Assembly (NCBI GenBank): GCA_002633025.1 | Contig: NMRB01000986.1 | Coordinates: 33,318-97,317 of the forward strand | Direction of reading: 5' to 3' | DNA from: Notospermus geniculatus | Lineage: Eukaryota; Nemertea; Pilidiophora; Heteronemertea; Lineidae | DNA length: 64,000 bases | Part shown: piece after piece, positions 33,272 to 44,098 of the stretch | Numbering within the stretch: position 1 is the first letter of the stretch | Layout of the letters: each line of letters opens with the position of its first letter | Translations under genes and position numbers: made by a program | The notes under the pieces: model-generated | What the model saw: the letters and a program-made list of their open reading frames with translations, nothing else | What the model was told of the DNA's origin: nothing | Database searches by the model: none

Positions 33272-36033
33272 TTTCATTTTACAACATTGGTCTCCCTTCT
33301 CCCCGTCACATGCGGCAAAACCTGCTTCCTCAATCTCATCTCTGACATAGCTGACGAGCTGCTTTTCGTGCGCCTGATCTGCATGGTATCATAAAGGATT
33401 CCTTTATGATGGTATGGTATGGATGGTGTGGAAGCCATTTCGCCAGCTCCAAGCCAGCATTGACTGTTTCTAATCTTGTAGAGAGTTCGTCTCAGCTTGG
33501 TAGTCGAGAATGACTAATCTATTTACTTGTTCTCTCGCCGTGTTTCAAGGTGATGATTTCACTGTTGAGGAGTCAAGGGCTTTTAGAATTTTAATTGGCA
33601 GCTAGAAACTTACCACGGAGTGAGTGCAACTGGAGCCAAGATATTTGACTCCCTCAGTGCTCCTCCTCATCAGCATTAGCAGACGATATCTCCAGTGAGA
33701 TATGTTGGTCTTTTACACACAGGTGAATTCAGACATGAAAGGGGCTGTGTTTGTGGAGAGGTAGCTGATGTACCATCAGCTGTGGGGACGGAAGGGGGAT
33801 ACCTACCGCACTTTGTTCAGAGCAGTAGTTGGCTTTTTCCCTTGGGGGACATTTTAAGCAGATGAGCTCAATGGACGTGGGCTTCGCCTTCGGCGCCGAA
33901 GGGGCGGGTTTTGCGGGGGGTCTGGGGATCTCTCCCAGAAAAATGTTGAAAATTAGAAGTTCTGAGATTTGAGGTCAAATTCTTGCACTCTGAGACACAG
34001 ACAATAATGACATTTTATCCCATTTGATTTTGCTGAAAATTTTTTGGGAGTGACTATTCGGCGAGCCCAGCTCTCTGTGCAGTCACTTTGTTTCACCTTG
34101 GATAGCGCGCCGGAGTAATTAGTTATGCACTGCGGCAAGGGGGGGGGGGGGCATTTGCTACGGACCTGTTGTTCCACATTCGGACTGGATGCCGCAGCCA
34201 GCAGCCTTTGCCGGGAGCTTTTGCAGGGAGACGCTGCTCTAAACAGGTCACCATTTACGTCACACATACGTACACCTGTGGGCAGACGTCAGACCACCGA
34301 TTCATTATCATTTTTGTCCTGCATACATACATAAATTTAGAAATAACTCCACCATCACCATTTAACATTCGGCATAATTCCATCATTTATTGGCGCTATC
34401 TTATTGTACATGTCAGGCTATTCGAGTCACGTAGGCCTGTATGAAGGCTGGTTAAGTTATGATAATGCCTACGTCTATATACATTTGTATTCTCCTCAGC
34501 GCGTAGGCGTAGCACTAGACAGCCAGCATCAGCAACCTGCGGGTGTCCTCTCGGAGTTACCTTTTATTCAAAACAAGCGTGGCGGCGACAGGCTTCATCG
34601 CTGACTTCAGAGTTCAGTCTCGTACCCAGAGTTCAACATTGCCACATTAAACTCTGGAAATGCCTAGACCGGTACTACTTTTGCACAGTGCAAATGCATT
34701 GTTCAAGGCGGATGAATGTCCGACCGTTGCACAAGCAAATTGCGTAGGGATTCGAAAGAGTAACATTGAATACCCAACGGAATGTTAAAGTAGTAGTATT
34801 TTTACAAATACTGGAACAAATCTTAATTTTTGGCCCGGGTAAGATTACTTTATCAAAATAATTTGTAAAATCGATGAGCACAAGAATCTTGTGCTGTGTT
34901 TAGCCGTTTTCAGAGGTCTTAGCCGAGGAACGATGGTGGCGACCTCTTCAGATTGTTCAGAGTTGGCACTCGGCCTCATTCGTGTCATTCCCCAGGCTTC
35001 AGCATGGGATATTCGTACCAATATATGAAGCGTAATATTATTTCATACATTTGTGTTATTTGAAGAAAAAAAATTGTTCCACTATAGCGTCACAGGTTTT
35101 ACGTGTAATTATCCATGTTATTAAACGATCAAGTAACATGTCAAACTATCGCCATAAACCCCCGTCAGCGTTTTCACTCTCTCGGCTTGCTCCTGGGTGT
35201 TAGCATCAGCATGATCAGGATGGACGTGTAGTTCGGTGATTGATATTCCGCACGTTTATAGCATTGAAGTGTGGGTTTGCGTCGGGGTTCCATTCCCCTT
35301 TTCTCGTGGTACTCCATAACCTGGCCGGCTGACCGACACATCGAGCTATACTTGGAGGACTGCACATTACGGCGACTTGCTCGACGCAAGGAAACCAACC
35401 GCCGCGTAGCGGCAAATCAGCGAAGCTTGCTAATTACCTATTCGTTTCACAGTCTATCATTTTGGCCTTGGAGGCGGATTTTTGCCTGAAACTTTGTCAC
35501 CTAATACTGAATTCACAGGAGTAAGACGGGCGTTTAAACCGTACAGGATCGGTGTGTATCCGAATTCTGAAGGGAACTAATGTGAAAATTTGTCCAAAAC
35601 GGGTTCGAGTGATGAGTTAGAAGCGTTTTTTGTTAACCGGCGATGAACATGTGACGTCATCAACTGGGGTATTACATTATTTTGAGCGACGAAGCTGCGT
35701 GAAAACGAATTTAGCCCATATCGCTCGCTGAATCTGTGACGTCACCACTGGTGTCATGTGTAATCGCTGTTCGAAAAAGAACATAGGTCATTTTGCTATC
35801 GTGCTTGTGAAGTGAAACATGTGAAATGAAACGCCATGTACGCTGGCCAGCGAGCCTCATGAGCCTTGGCAAAATAAACATGAAAATATCTGTGGCATTT
35901 AGCCTACGCCGATCTAAGACAACTAGACCCATAGGCAGCTGACTTTTGATGGCCTCCTGTGTGCGTCAGTTAGGTAGGCACCGTTGCGTTGACATGGACA
36001 TGATGGATGGTGGCTGTGAGAGAGGCCAGCATG
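33272..36033. other. No gene supported
   Basis: I read through 33390-33860 (locally complex, retroelement-like in feel) and 34120-34600 without finding a frame I can defend. A G homopolymer lies at 34139-34151 and a small ATCATAAAGGATTCCTTTAT palindrome at about 33389-33410. Confidence 0.35.
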
Positions 36034-36307
36034 CACTGAAAAAAAAATCCTAATCATGTTGAGTACCTTCGGGGTACTCGTTTTGTCCGTGAGATGAGTA
36101 GAAAGGTACTCATATTGAGTAGAAAGATACTCATAGCTAGTAGAAAGATACTCATAGCGAGTAGTAAGGAACTCCAAATGCAGCTCCTTGGCCCGCTGAG
36201 TACCCGCTGAGTACCCGATTAGTACCTTTCTACTCATCTCGCGGACAAAATGACTGATGAGTAGGTAGTCCAAAGTACTCAACACGAGCCGGAATTTTTT
36301 TTCAGTG
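36034..36307. mobile_element. Fold-back MITE, CACTGAAAAAAAA ends
   Basis: CACTGAAAAAAAAATCC pairs with GGAATTTTTTTTCAGTG. Inner TTGTCCGTGAGATGAGTAGA pairs with TCTACTCATCTCGCGGACAA. The centre has an AGTAGAAAGATACTCAT tandem repeat of about 20 bp in 3-4 copies. Confidence 0.8.
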
Positions 36308-36583
36308 TGGTTAACGTCAGGTGATCGCGGCGCGGTTGGCCAGACCTGCATGTGTGCATGCATGGTCCGTGCATTTTTATGCGGTCTCTGGTGACTGACA
36401 TGACTGGTGGTGTGCATACTGTGCACTGATGACTCGCCATGTGTTTCGAGTGTTTCTCCCACACGATCTTAAAATGCATAANGTTGCCATTCCGCGCGAT
36501 TCGGCATGTTCGATTACATTTAGCACCCACGTGGTTACCGGCATTCCATTCTAAAAATAACCCGTGATGTCAACAAAACGATC

Positions 36584-36592
36584 TATAAATAG
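36584..36592 (+). promoter_or_regulatory. TATA-box-like motif upstream of the GPCR
   Basis: TATAAATAG lies about 180 bp upstream of the ATG at 36769. It matches the consensus well, but there is no transcript evidence. Confidence 0.3.
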
Positions 36593-36633
36593 ATCCGCGA
36601 CAAATTTTTGTCGCAAAAATGTCAGCCAGAGCC

Positions 36634-36673
36634 GAAGCCTTCTAGCCCTAGCGGTGGCTTCGGGAACCAAAAT
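36634..36673. repeat. Half-copy of the TTCGGGAACCAAAATG palindrome
   Basis: From CTTCTAGCCCTAGCGG to AACCAAAATG, this matches the right arm of the host palindrome at 10622-10659. No left arm is found, so the copy is truncated. Confidence 0.7.
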
Positions 36674-36768
36674 GTGACGGCAACTTTACAGTTGTATTTA
36701 CATGCCAAATCAGCCGTAGTTTCACCCAAGAACGGACCGCAGACGGCCAAGTGTCACAAAATGAGAAA

Positions 36769-37750
36769 ATGGAGACAACAGTAATTCTTTCTGTTAAAAA
36801 TAACAGCACTAGTAACATATTAATCTGCGTAAATTGGTTTCCTTTCCTTACTCACAATTTAGAGACACCAGCAGAGATCATAACCTTTATCATCAAAGTT
36901 CCCTTTACCTTGTTTCTAATTCTGTCAGGCTTCATCACAAATTCGTTAGCATATGTTGTGCTTACAAAAGAAATGAAGCTTTCATCCACGTTGGTACTGT
37001 TGAAGTATCTGACCATTGCCGATTCATCCGTGCTCATCTCACTTCTTCTTTTGGATCCGTTCGCGGACATCTATGCATACACACGTCAATTCGGTGCATA
37101 CTCGGAGTATTTTAAAGTACCTTTTGAGGACTATATTAATGCCATCTGGTTAATATGCAAAATTAATGCTCGGTAAGAAGCTTTCATCCACGTTGGTACT
37201 GTTGAAATATCTGACCATTGCCGATTCATCCGTGCTCATCTCACTTCTTCTTTTGGATCCGTTCGCGGACATCTATGCATACACACGTCAATTCGGTGCA
37301 TACTCGGAGTATTTTAAAGTACCTTTTGAGGACTATATCAATGCCATCTGGTTAATATGCAAAATTAATGCTCGGTACGGAATCGTGTTCGTCTCGATCG
37401 AACGTCTTATTGCAGTAAGACACCCCCACAAGGCAAAATCTCTGTGCACGAAAGGAAAATCAAAATGGTGCGTCGCGTGTTTCGCTGTATTTAGTGTCAT
37501 CTTTTATGCACCATATTTCGCTGTAACTGATCTCCACTATGTGTATGATCCCTGCAAGGGCAGAGAAGTGCCAACTTTCACTTTCACGCAATTATGGCAA
37601 AGTTATTATTTTGGTATGATATACATCTCTGTATTTGAATCATTATTTTTTACATTTATACCCATTTGTATATGTTTTCTTGTGAATGTACTCCTCGTTC
37701 AGGCACTCTTATCGTCCGTACTACCCTGCTTGCAGTTTCAAATCAAGTAG
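36769..37750 (+). pseudogene. Class A (rhodopsin-like) GPCR, broken and truncated
   Basis: The frame opens at ATG 36769 (an upstream GTG in frame is unlikely to be the start). It has a short N terminus with an N-S-T glycosylation site, then TM1 ending GFITNSLAYVVL, TM2 LLKYLTIADSSVLISLLLLD, and a stop at 37174. The stop arises from a 202-bp direct duplication that shifts phase. The reading resumes in the second copy: TM2 again, then RYGIVFVSIERLIAVRHP (ERL in place of DRY at the end of TM3), TM4 KWCVACFAVFSVIFYAPYF, an extracellular Cys (DPCKG) and TM5 FFTFIPICICFLVNVLLV. It stops at 37750, with no TM6 or TM7 found downstream. Known class A receptors need seven helices, so this is non-functional as read, unless the duplication is an assembly error and TM6-7 lie on another exon. 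The closest feel is FMRFamide/orphan peptide receptors; that is only a guess. Confidence 0.8.
36975..37378. repeat. 202-bp tandem duplication inside the GPCR
   Basis: Copy 1 starts at 36975 and copy 2 at 37177, both with GAAGCTTTCATCCACGTTGG. Over the duplicated length I see only two differences, AAG/AAA and ATT/ATC, and both are synonymous in the receptor frame. Confidence 0.95.
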
Positions 37751-37861
37751 CAAATGGGACATTTCGGCACACAATATATAAAATCGACCAACGAAAACAT
37801 CACACATGAGCACAACGTTCTCGTCAATCTTTTTCTATGTCTAGATCAGGTGAATTCACCG

Positions 37862-38165
37862 GACGCCAAAAGGTCAAGGTCAGCTGTGTTCACCTTGACT
37901 GCCGCGGTGCCGAAAGGTCAAAGTCAACTGTGTTCACTTTGACCGCGATGCCGAAAGGTCAAGGTCAACTTTTGGCCGTATGCACGGGTCGGACTTTAGC
38001 CTAAAGTACAGTTTAAGTAGACTTTCTCTTTGCTTGAAGCATTGAGAAAAGTCAGACTTTAATGAAAGTGTGGCTGAAGTCCGATCCGTGCATACGGCCA
38101 TTTGTTCACTTTGACCGCGACGCCGAAAGGTCAAGGTCAACTTTGTTCAATTTGACCGCGATACC
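37862..38165. repeat. Tandem repeat of AAGGTCAAGGTCA units with a fold-back insert
   Basis: Units of about 42-48 bp carry CGAAAGGTCAAGGTCAACTT and TGTTCACTTTGACCGCG. Four units are recognisable (37871, 37914, 37955, 38126). An inverted repeat interrupts the array between the third and fourth. Confidence 0.8.
37973..38102. mobile_element. Fold-back element inserted in the tandem array
   Basis: TGGCCGTATGCACGGGTCGG pairs with the right end CCGATCCGTGCATACGGCCA read in reverse complement. Inner GACTTTAGCC/TCTGACTTTAATG partners flank the CTTTGCTTGAAGC centre. About 130 bp. Confidence 0.8.
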
Positions 38166-38446
38166 GCCAAGCAGCTCGATGCTTGTGGTACACACTTCCG
38201 TGTGGATAACACCTTGCAAGTATAAATAGTAAAAATGGCGCCTGAAATCATCCCTGGATTCTGTAATGTACAAAACGCTTGCTAAATGAAAACATGGCAG
38301 AGGTGTTCCAGAATTACCTTTGCAATACATGATCTTGTCTAGACAGAGATATAACATCTCTCCAGGTACAGGGCCTTGGAGAGAAAGCTCCTCTGTCGGC
38401 CTGAACATCGAGTCCGACAGAAACTGATCGTTCAATAGCTGTGGTT

Positions 38447-38648
38447 ACACTACATAAATCCCCGTGCTTTCCCCGGGGATTTTGCGGTTACACCTATAAA
38501 TCGCCGAGTCTAAATAGACCCGTGTCTGAAATCCCCGTGCTTATTAGCCCCAGCGATCTCGAAGGGGCAATTAACGCCGGGGCTATTTAGACACGGGGAT
38601 TTTATGTAGTGTAACCGCGAAATCCCCGTGCTTATTTGTAGTTCCAAG
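38447..38648. repeat. ATCCCCGTG family, copy 2
   Basis: TGGTTACACTACATAAATCC opens and GATTTTATGTAGTGTAACCG appears near the right end, with CACGGGGATTT in both orientations between. It is probably two overlapping or nested copies, since the ACTACATAAA end occurs once at left and once, inverted, about 140 bp later. Confidence 0.6.
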
Positions 38649-39237
38649 CACCCGGCGACAGACGGCGATGCAAATCGATGAGTCATGCGCCTGCGTATAG
38701 GATATTTCACGCCTCCAGTAGCGACTCGATGACGGGCTAGGTCCAGGAAAAACTGTACAGTGGGACCATGGGACAAGCTGGTAGTGCGTAATAAAAACAC
38801 CCTGTAACATGTAAATGTGGGCTATCAAGACATAATTTGGGGTAGGTTATTCAGAATTGGCTCCTTTAGATCGGAATATAGTAGTCTGAAACATACTAGG
38901 CCCGTTTTATTTTAGCCTGATATTTACCGTTCCCGGCAGGGGTGTAAGGATATTGGTTTCAGGGCTGTGAAATGGCGGCGATTTCGTATGATATTTACAT
39001 TGTCCGAGAAAATTGCCAATAAAAAGAGTTAGAATCATTGGAATTTAATGAAACTCAAATATGATATTCTCAACAAATGCCACTTGAGCCTGAGAAAATT
39101 TGAATTGGCTCCTATGTGTAGTTTTTGAATTATTTGGCAAAATGTATGTACAGGCGATGTACAGGACGTGTACAGAAAATTTAATTGTGGACCTAGCCCT
39201 GACAGAGAGTTGGGATACGGAACTTATATGCACTTTT

Positions 39238-39336
39238 AGTAGTGTAACCGCTCGCCGTGTCAACGCCGTGTTTTTTCTGATTCGGAAAAACCCCGTGTCT
39301 CAAAAAGCACGGGGATTTTGGATAGGTGTAACCACG
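39238..39336. repeat. ATCCCCGTG family, short copy 3
   Basis: AGTAGTGTAACCGC at the left and GGATAGGTGTAACCACGGCT at the right enclose CACGGGGATTT and CCCCGTGTCTC. This appears to be a compact or deleted family member. Confidence 0.55.
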
Positions 39337-40001
39337 GCTAATGATGGACAAGAAATCAGCACTGATGGCAACAACTGGCCCATGAAATTGATAATTACAG
39401 GCAGCGTCCTGATGTATCTGCTTCTGCCAGTGGGAAGAGAAGTGCCCCTTTCCCCCAAACCTGCGACTGCCAAAACGGCCGTTCGACATGCTTTTATCAC
39501 CCGGGCAGGTGATGCAATGGTGCGCTACACCTGTCAATACCCCGTAGGTCCTCGTCCGAAACCTCTCGACGTGTAGGCCAAGGCAATTCTCGAACATCAC
39601 GGTTCACCAGGCCTTTTTGGTTTTCCACCAAGAACGTTCCTCCGCACCATCCTCAAGTTCACTAAACTTGAAAGGATATCACCTTCAGACAAACATACAG
39701 ACATTCACTTGTCCCCTTTCCTTGTGTTCCGAAGCCTTGAGCTTTCCATTCCGCTTTTGAAGACAGCGTGTTTTTATCACGATGAGTACTATGAGTAGGC
39801 AAAAATTCTTACGAGTGGCTCAGATGTAGGCCACGACTTTTTTGGCAAGTGACCTTCTCTGCATGCTGGTCGCATTCCAATACAATGTTATCATCAATTC
39901 ACACCCTACAGAAATGTCTGATATTGAAATGACCGGAATGAGGAAAGAGAAAACGCCCCCTCGCTTAGCCGCCTTCTCTAATTCCTCTGTCACGTCGGGT
40001 A
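39337..40001. other. Intergenic, no gene seen
   Basis: Overlapping frames on both strands run through 39193-39600 because of the repeat at the left. None is recognisable. Confidence 0.4.
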
Positions 40002-40373
40002 ATGCGGGTGGTCCACCGATTTTACGACGAGTTTACGATCAGTTTGGAATTATATGTAGTTCACGACGGCAGTCGTCAACGAATCGCAAACTCGTCGTAA
40101 ACTAGCCGCAAACGGATCGTAAAGAAATGACGTGACGTTGAAGCTGGTCCACCGAACCAAATCAAACATGTTTGATCTCGCCGTAAACTCGTCGCAAACT
40201 AGTCGTCAACAAAATTCAGTCGTGAACGAGTCGCAAACTCGTCGTGAACGAATCGTGAACGCTGACCCACCGGCTATGATTTTTCGTCGTAAACTAGTCG
40301 CAAACGCGTCGTGAACTACATGTAATCGCAAACTGATCGTAAACGCGTCGTAAAGTCGGTGGATCGCCCGCAT
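40002..40373. mobile_element. Fold-back element, CGTAAAC-repeat family, copy 1
   Basis: ATGCGGGTGGTCCACCGA at the left and TCGGTGGATCGCCCGCAT at the right are inverted. Between them run many 11-12-bp units of the type CGTCGTAAACTAGTCGCAAA in both orientations. About 372 bp; copy 2 at 51339-51556 is shorter. Confidence 0.8.
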
Positions 40374-41188
40374 AAAGCTGCTTTCCACGAGGCGTTTGCG
40401 GGCGCGGAATAGGAAGCGGGCGCGGGTGGACCACTCGTTGACTATGATTTGAATGCCGATCAACCAATTGCGTGTTGGATTAGGTTCAGGGGATGTGGCA
40501 GCCAACCTCTGCTTGCTTTTATCTTGTATTTGGTTTGTTGTCGATGAACCAATCATGAGGGGATCCGTTTAAACTTTCGAATCTTTCTTCTTTAATTGGC
40601 TGCCTTTCAACCAATCAGGACGGGTGTGGTCGGAACGCCTACCGTATGCGGTCTCCTTAGTTATAGTGGGGTTAAACCGATCTTTTCGTCTTCGACGTCG
40701 CAGGTCCCATCGTCCATGGCCTCACGTGTGTCTTGTCTTGTGGATGGGAGGTGGCGAAGGGAAACAACCCAAAGGACAGAAAGAACCGCATCGAGATAGG
40801 CCTACCAAATCAAAAGTTTATTCGGTCAATGGTGCACTGACAACGAGAATAAATCCCCAGGGAAATATGTAAAAAACATCTCCTCGCGGCCCAATTACAT
40901 CCAGATACCATGTGCTGCTTCAATTTGAGTCTGATCATCGATGGTAATTGGGCAATCATAGTGTCTGAAGGTGAATTAATTGGATGCACTCATCAATGAG
41001 TTCATTGGTACCAGTCAAAAAACAATCAATATATAGGTCAGTCATCCATATCCCTAGTTGATATAGGCCTATTAGAAGGATGGTCACTCAATAGATGTCA
41101 TTCAGTCAGCTGGGCTGAATTGCAGCGTTGGGATTTTGAAAACCCATTGTACAAGACGTCAGTTCTTCGCTACGATTTCGATAAATCA
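40374..41188. other. Intergenic, no gene seen
   Basis: Short frames only. A GCGTTTGCGGGCGCGGAAT-type GC-rich stretch adjoins the repeat. Confidence 0.4.
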
Positions 41189-41414
41189 AACCGTGTAAAG
41201 CCAGTGCTGCACCACTGGAGCTATCTGCTGAGCAAAAAGTCAGTTGAGACCGTTTGCTTAGCAGAGAGCTCGCGTGTGCGCGTATTTTCGGTGAGTTTTC
41301 TGCCTCGCGAGGCAGCACCGAAAAATACGCGCACACGCGAGCTACCTGCTGAGCAAACGGTCTCGACTGACTTTTTGCTCAGCAGATAGCTCACGTGTGC
41401 GGCAGGCTTTAAAC
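41189..41414. mobile_element. Fold-back element with about 80-bp arms
   Basis: AGCTATCTGCTGAGCAAAAA (41219 on) pairs with the right arm TTTTTGCTCAGCAGATAGCT. Arms continue through GAGCTCGCGTGTGCGCGTAT to a CTCGCGAGG centre. Outer AACCGTGTAAAGCCAGTGC and GCGGCAGGCTTTAAACGG extend the palindrome. Frames on both strands look alike because the sequence is palindromic. Confidence 0.8.
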
Positions 41415-41651
41415 GGAAGTCCCTTATGCTGCTGTAGCGGTTCCTATTCCACACCAGCTGCAATATGCCAACACTACAGCTAACTTAGGCCTAAATAGCA
41501 CCATGGCGGCAGAGACGAAATCCGTCGGACTCAACTGACTTCACCACGAAGTCCGTCTCCAGGCCCGTCCTTGGGTGCATGATTTGACCAGACTAGCCTG
41601 CGACTGCAAAGACCATCATCTGACAGAGTTCTCTCCCTCTGTATTTTTCAG

Positions 41652-44098
41652 AATGTCTCATTCTCACGTTACTACCAAGACTGAGCGCGTTGTGGTCACC
41701 ACCCAGCCAACGACACAGTCAGCTACCGTCACCATCCAGGGAGCTCATGTCGTGGCGACCAGAGACTGGCATAGCGGTCTCTGCGGATGCTGCGATGACT
41801 TCGGCGGAGGTAGGCCAAAGCTTAGGTTTACAGTGGCACGTTGCGGCAAGATTGGTTTAAGCGATCTCCAGGCAGGGAGTGAGTAAGCACCGAGTGCCTG
41901 GAGATTCCTCACGCGAGATCCCACACACCAGGGCATGCTTTGCGCAGCGCGACATTTACAGGGCAGGCAGACTGATGATGTCATCTAGTCCTCGTTTTTC
42001 GCCATGATGGACAGCATGCAGAGAAGAAGGACCTTCCACAAGGTTACAAATCTTGAAGAGTTTCAATTTCTTACCGTCAAACATGGTGACGGACATCCAT
42101 GACGCCACGCTGCCTCCATAGTACAACATACGCCTCTGCCTCTGCCATTGAATTCTCAAACGGATCGCAGACCGTCCCCAATATTAACCCCTTTCAACCT
42201 AAATCATTCTACGCCTCGCAACGTGTCACTCCAAATCTATATAAACGACTGTGTTAGGGGCTGGAACTAAGGTGAACTGCGGAGGGTAAGAATTTGTCAT
42301 GTCTGTACATGTAGTTTAGTTTCTGGAAACCTCTCGTTTCCCTTGCACAGTTCCACCCTAACATTGTATGTTTCCATAATCATCTTCTTCCAGCTGATTA
42401 TGGCTCTTTTTTATTTTTCCTCACTCATTTTTATATCTGTTGAATTTCACCTGGTTGAGGAACGTGTCCTTCACGAGCAAATCTGACCTGATTTGCCGTG
42501 TTTCCCACGTGCAAATCTGATCTCATTTGCCGTGTTCCGGTCCCACGAGCAAATCTGACCTAATTTGCCGTGGGCCCATGAGCAAATCTGATCTGATTTG
42601 CCGTGTTCCCCACGAGCAAATTTGACCTGATTTGCCGTGTTCCGGTCCCACGAGCAAATCTGACCTAATTTGCCGTGTTCCCGTCCAACGAGCAAATCTG
42701 ACCTAATTTGCCGTGTTCCCCACGAGCAAATTTGACCTGATTTGCCGTGTTCCGGTCCCACGAGCAAATCTGACCTAATTTGCCGTGTTCCCACGAGCAA
42801 ACAGGCCTGTTTGCTACACAGCGGTTATCCAAGCTCGTAACATTTGTAACATTTGATCAATGCCCCTCACATGTTTCTCAGAACTCGTGTTTCGACCTCG
42901 CCATCTTGACATTTTACTAAATATCACCCCTCAAATTCCTTCAATTTTGTCACTCCACATCACCCTAGTTCTGTGCACCGTCAGTATAACTTAGTGAATA
43001 AACGTGGAAATTTACCTATTGGTAAAGTTTAAGGTAAACACCAGGTGGATGTCAGCATTTCTTATCCGCTAAAGAGTTATTTGATCCAGTTCTACCTAAC
43101 CGGGGAACGCATACGGCTCCACGTAGCCTTGCACTTTGCCAGAGGCAGGAGTAAGTCTGGTGATAGATGCGAGTGCGAGATTTTTGCTATTTGCGTTATC
43201 ATGTGCTATACTAGGTGTAGACTGGTTCCCGTCCTCGTCATACCGTAGGAATCGGAAACAGTCTATGCGAGTTTATCACAGCAGCACAGTTGTTCACCTC
43301 TAGAACTGCTGACCACGTGGACCTCAGCCAGGCGTCCCTTATTGCAGGGGCGTAGCTGGGGGGGGGGGNNNNNNNNNNNNNNNNNNNNNNNNNNNNNNNN
43401 NNNNNNNNNNNNNNNNNNNNNNNNNNNNNNNNNNNNNNNNNNNNNNNNNNNNNNNNNNNNNNNNNNNNNNNNNNNNNNNNNNNNNNNNNNNNNNNNNNNN
43501 NNNNNNNNNNNNNNNNNNNNNNNNNNNNNNNNNNNNNNNNNNNNNNNNNNNNNNNNNNNNNNNNNNNNNNNNNNNNNNNNNNNNNNNNNNNNNNNNNNNN
43601 NNNNNNNNNNNNNNNNNNNNNNNNNNNNNNNNNNNNNNNNNNNNNNNNNNNNNNNNNNNNNNNNNNNNNNNNNNNNNNNNNNNNNNNNNNNNNNNNNNNN
43701 NNNNNNNNNNNNNNNNNNNNNNNNNNNNNNNNNNNNNNNNNNNNNNNNNNNNNNNNNNNNNNNNNNNNNNNNNNNNNNNNNNNNNNNNNNNNNNNNNNNN
43801 NNNNNNNNNNNNNNNNNNNNNNNNNNNNNNNNNNNNNNNNNNNNNNNNNNNNNNNNNNNNNNNNNNNNNNNNNNNNNNNNNNNNNNNNNNNNNNNNNNNN
43901 NNNNNNNNNNNNNNNNNNNNNNNNNNNNNNNNNNNNNNNNNNNNNNNNNNNNNNNNNNTGAAGTAAATAGTTTCAAACTAAAGTTACAAACTTTCTCCAT
44001 TCCAGGGTGGAATCTGCTCGGATTTCGTGTTTACTGCCTGCTGCCCTCTGTGCATCGTCTGCCAGGTGGACCGGGAGTTGAAGAGCATGGGCGTCTAG
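41652..44098 (+). CDS. PLAC8/cornifelin-like Cys-rich protein (partly in gap)
   Basis: Two exons are visible. The first coding exon (41652-41809) follows the acceptor TATTTTTCAG and starts with ATG at 41653. It encodes a Thr/Val-rich N terminus (MSHSHVTTKTERVVVTT), then RDWHSGLCGCCDDFGG, the opening of the PLAC8 domain, and ends GAG|GTAGGC. The last exon (44006-44098) follows TCTCCATTCCAG and reads GGICSDFVFTACCPLCIVC then QVDRELKSMGV and TAG; the CxxC and C-Q-RELK pattern closes PLAC8 domains. The family is about 100-150 residues. The central exon (C-rich, FCPC-type) is not seen in 41810-43368, so it likely lies in the N gap 43369-43958. At least one non-coding 5' exon must exist because an acceptor precedes the ATG. 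PLAC8-family proteins are small, often membrane-associated, and biochemically poorly defined. Confidence 0.75.
42462..42800. repeat. Minisatellite, 32-37-bp unit, about 9-10 copies
   Basis: The unit is CACGAGCAAATCTGACCTAA followed by TTTGCCGTGTTCC(GGTC). Each unit holds a GCAAAT/ATTTGC inverted pair. Short and long units alternate in part, giving a higher-order period near 70 bp. It lies in the intron of the PLAC8-like gene; the minus-strand repeat frame is not a gene. Confidence 0.92.
43369..43958. other. Assembly gap (590 N)
   Basis: It starts directly after a G homopolymer, a common cause of failed assembly. It probably hides the middle exon of the PLAC8-like gene. Confidence 0.99.

Noticed and set aside
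41106-41463. Similar proteins on both strands
   Set aside because: Caused by the palindrome at 41189-41414, not by genes.
42471-42800. 109-residue minus-strand repeat protein
   Set aside because: Translation of a 32-37-bp minisatellite within the PLAC8-like intron.
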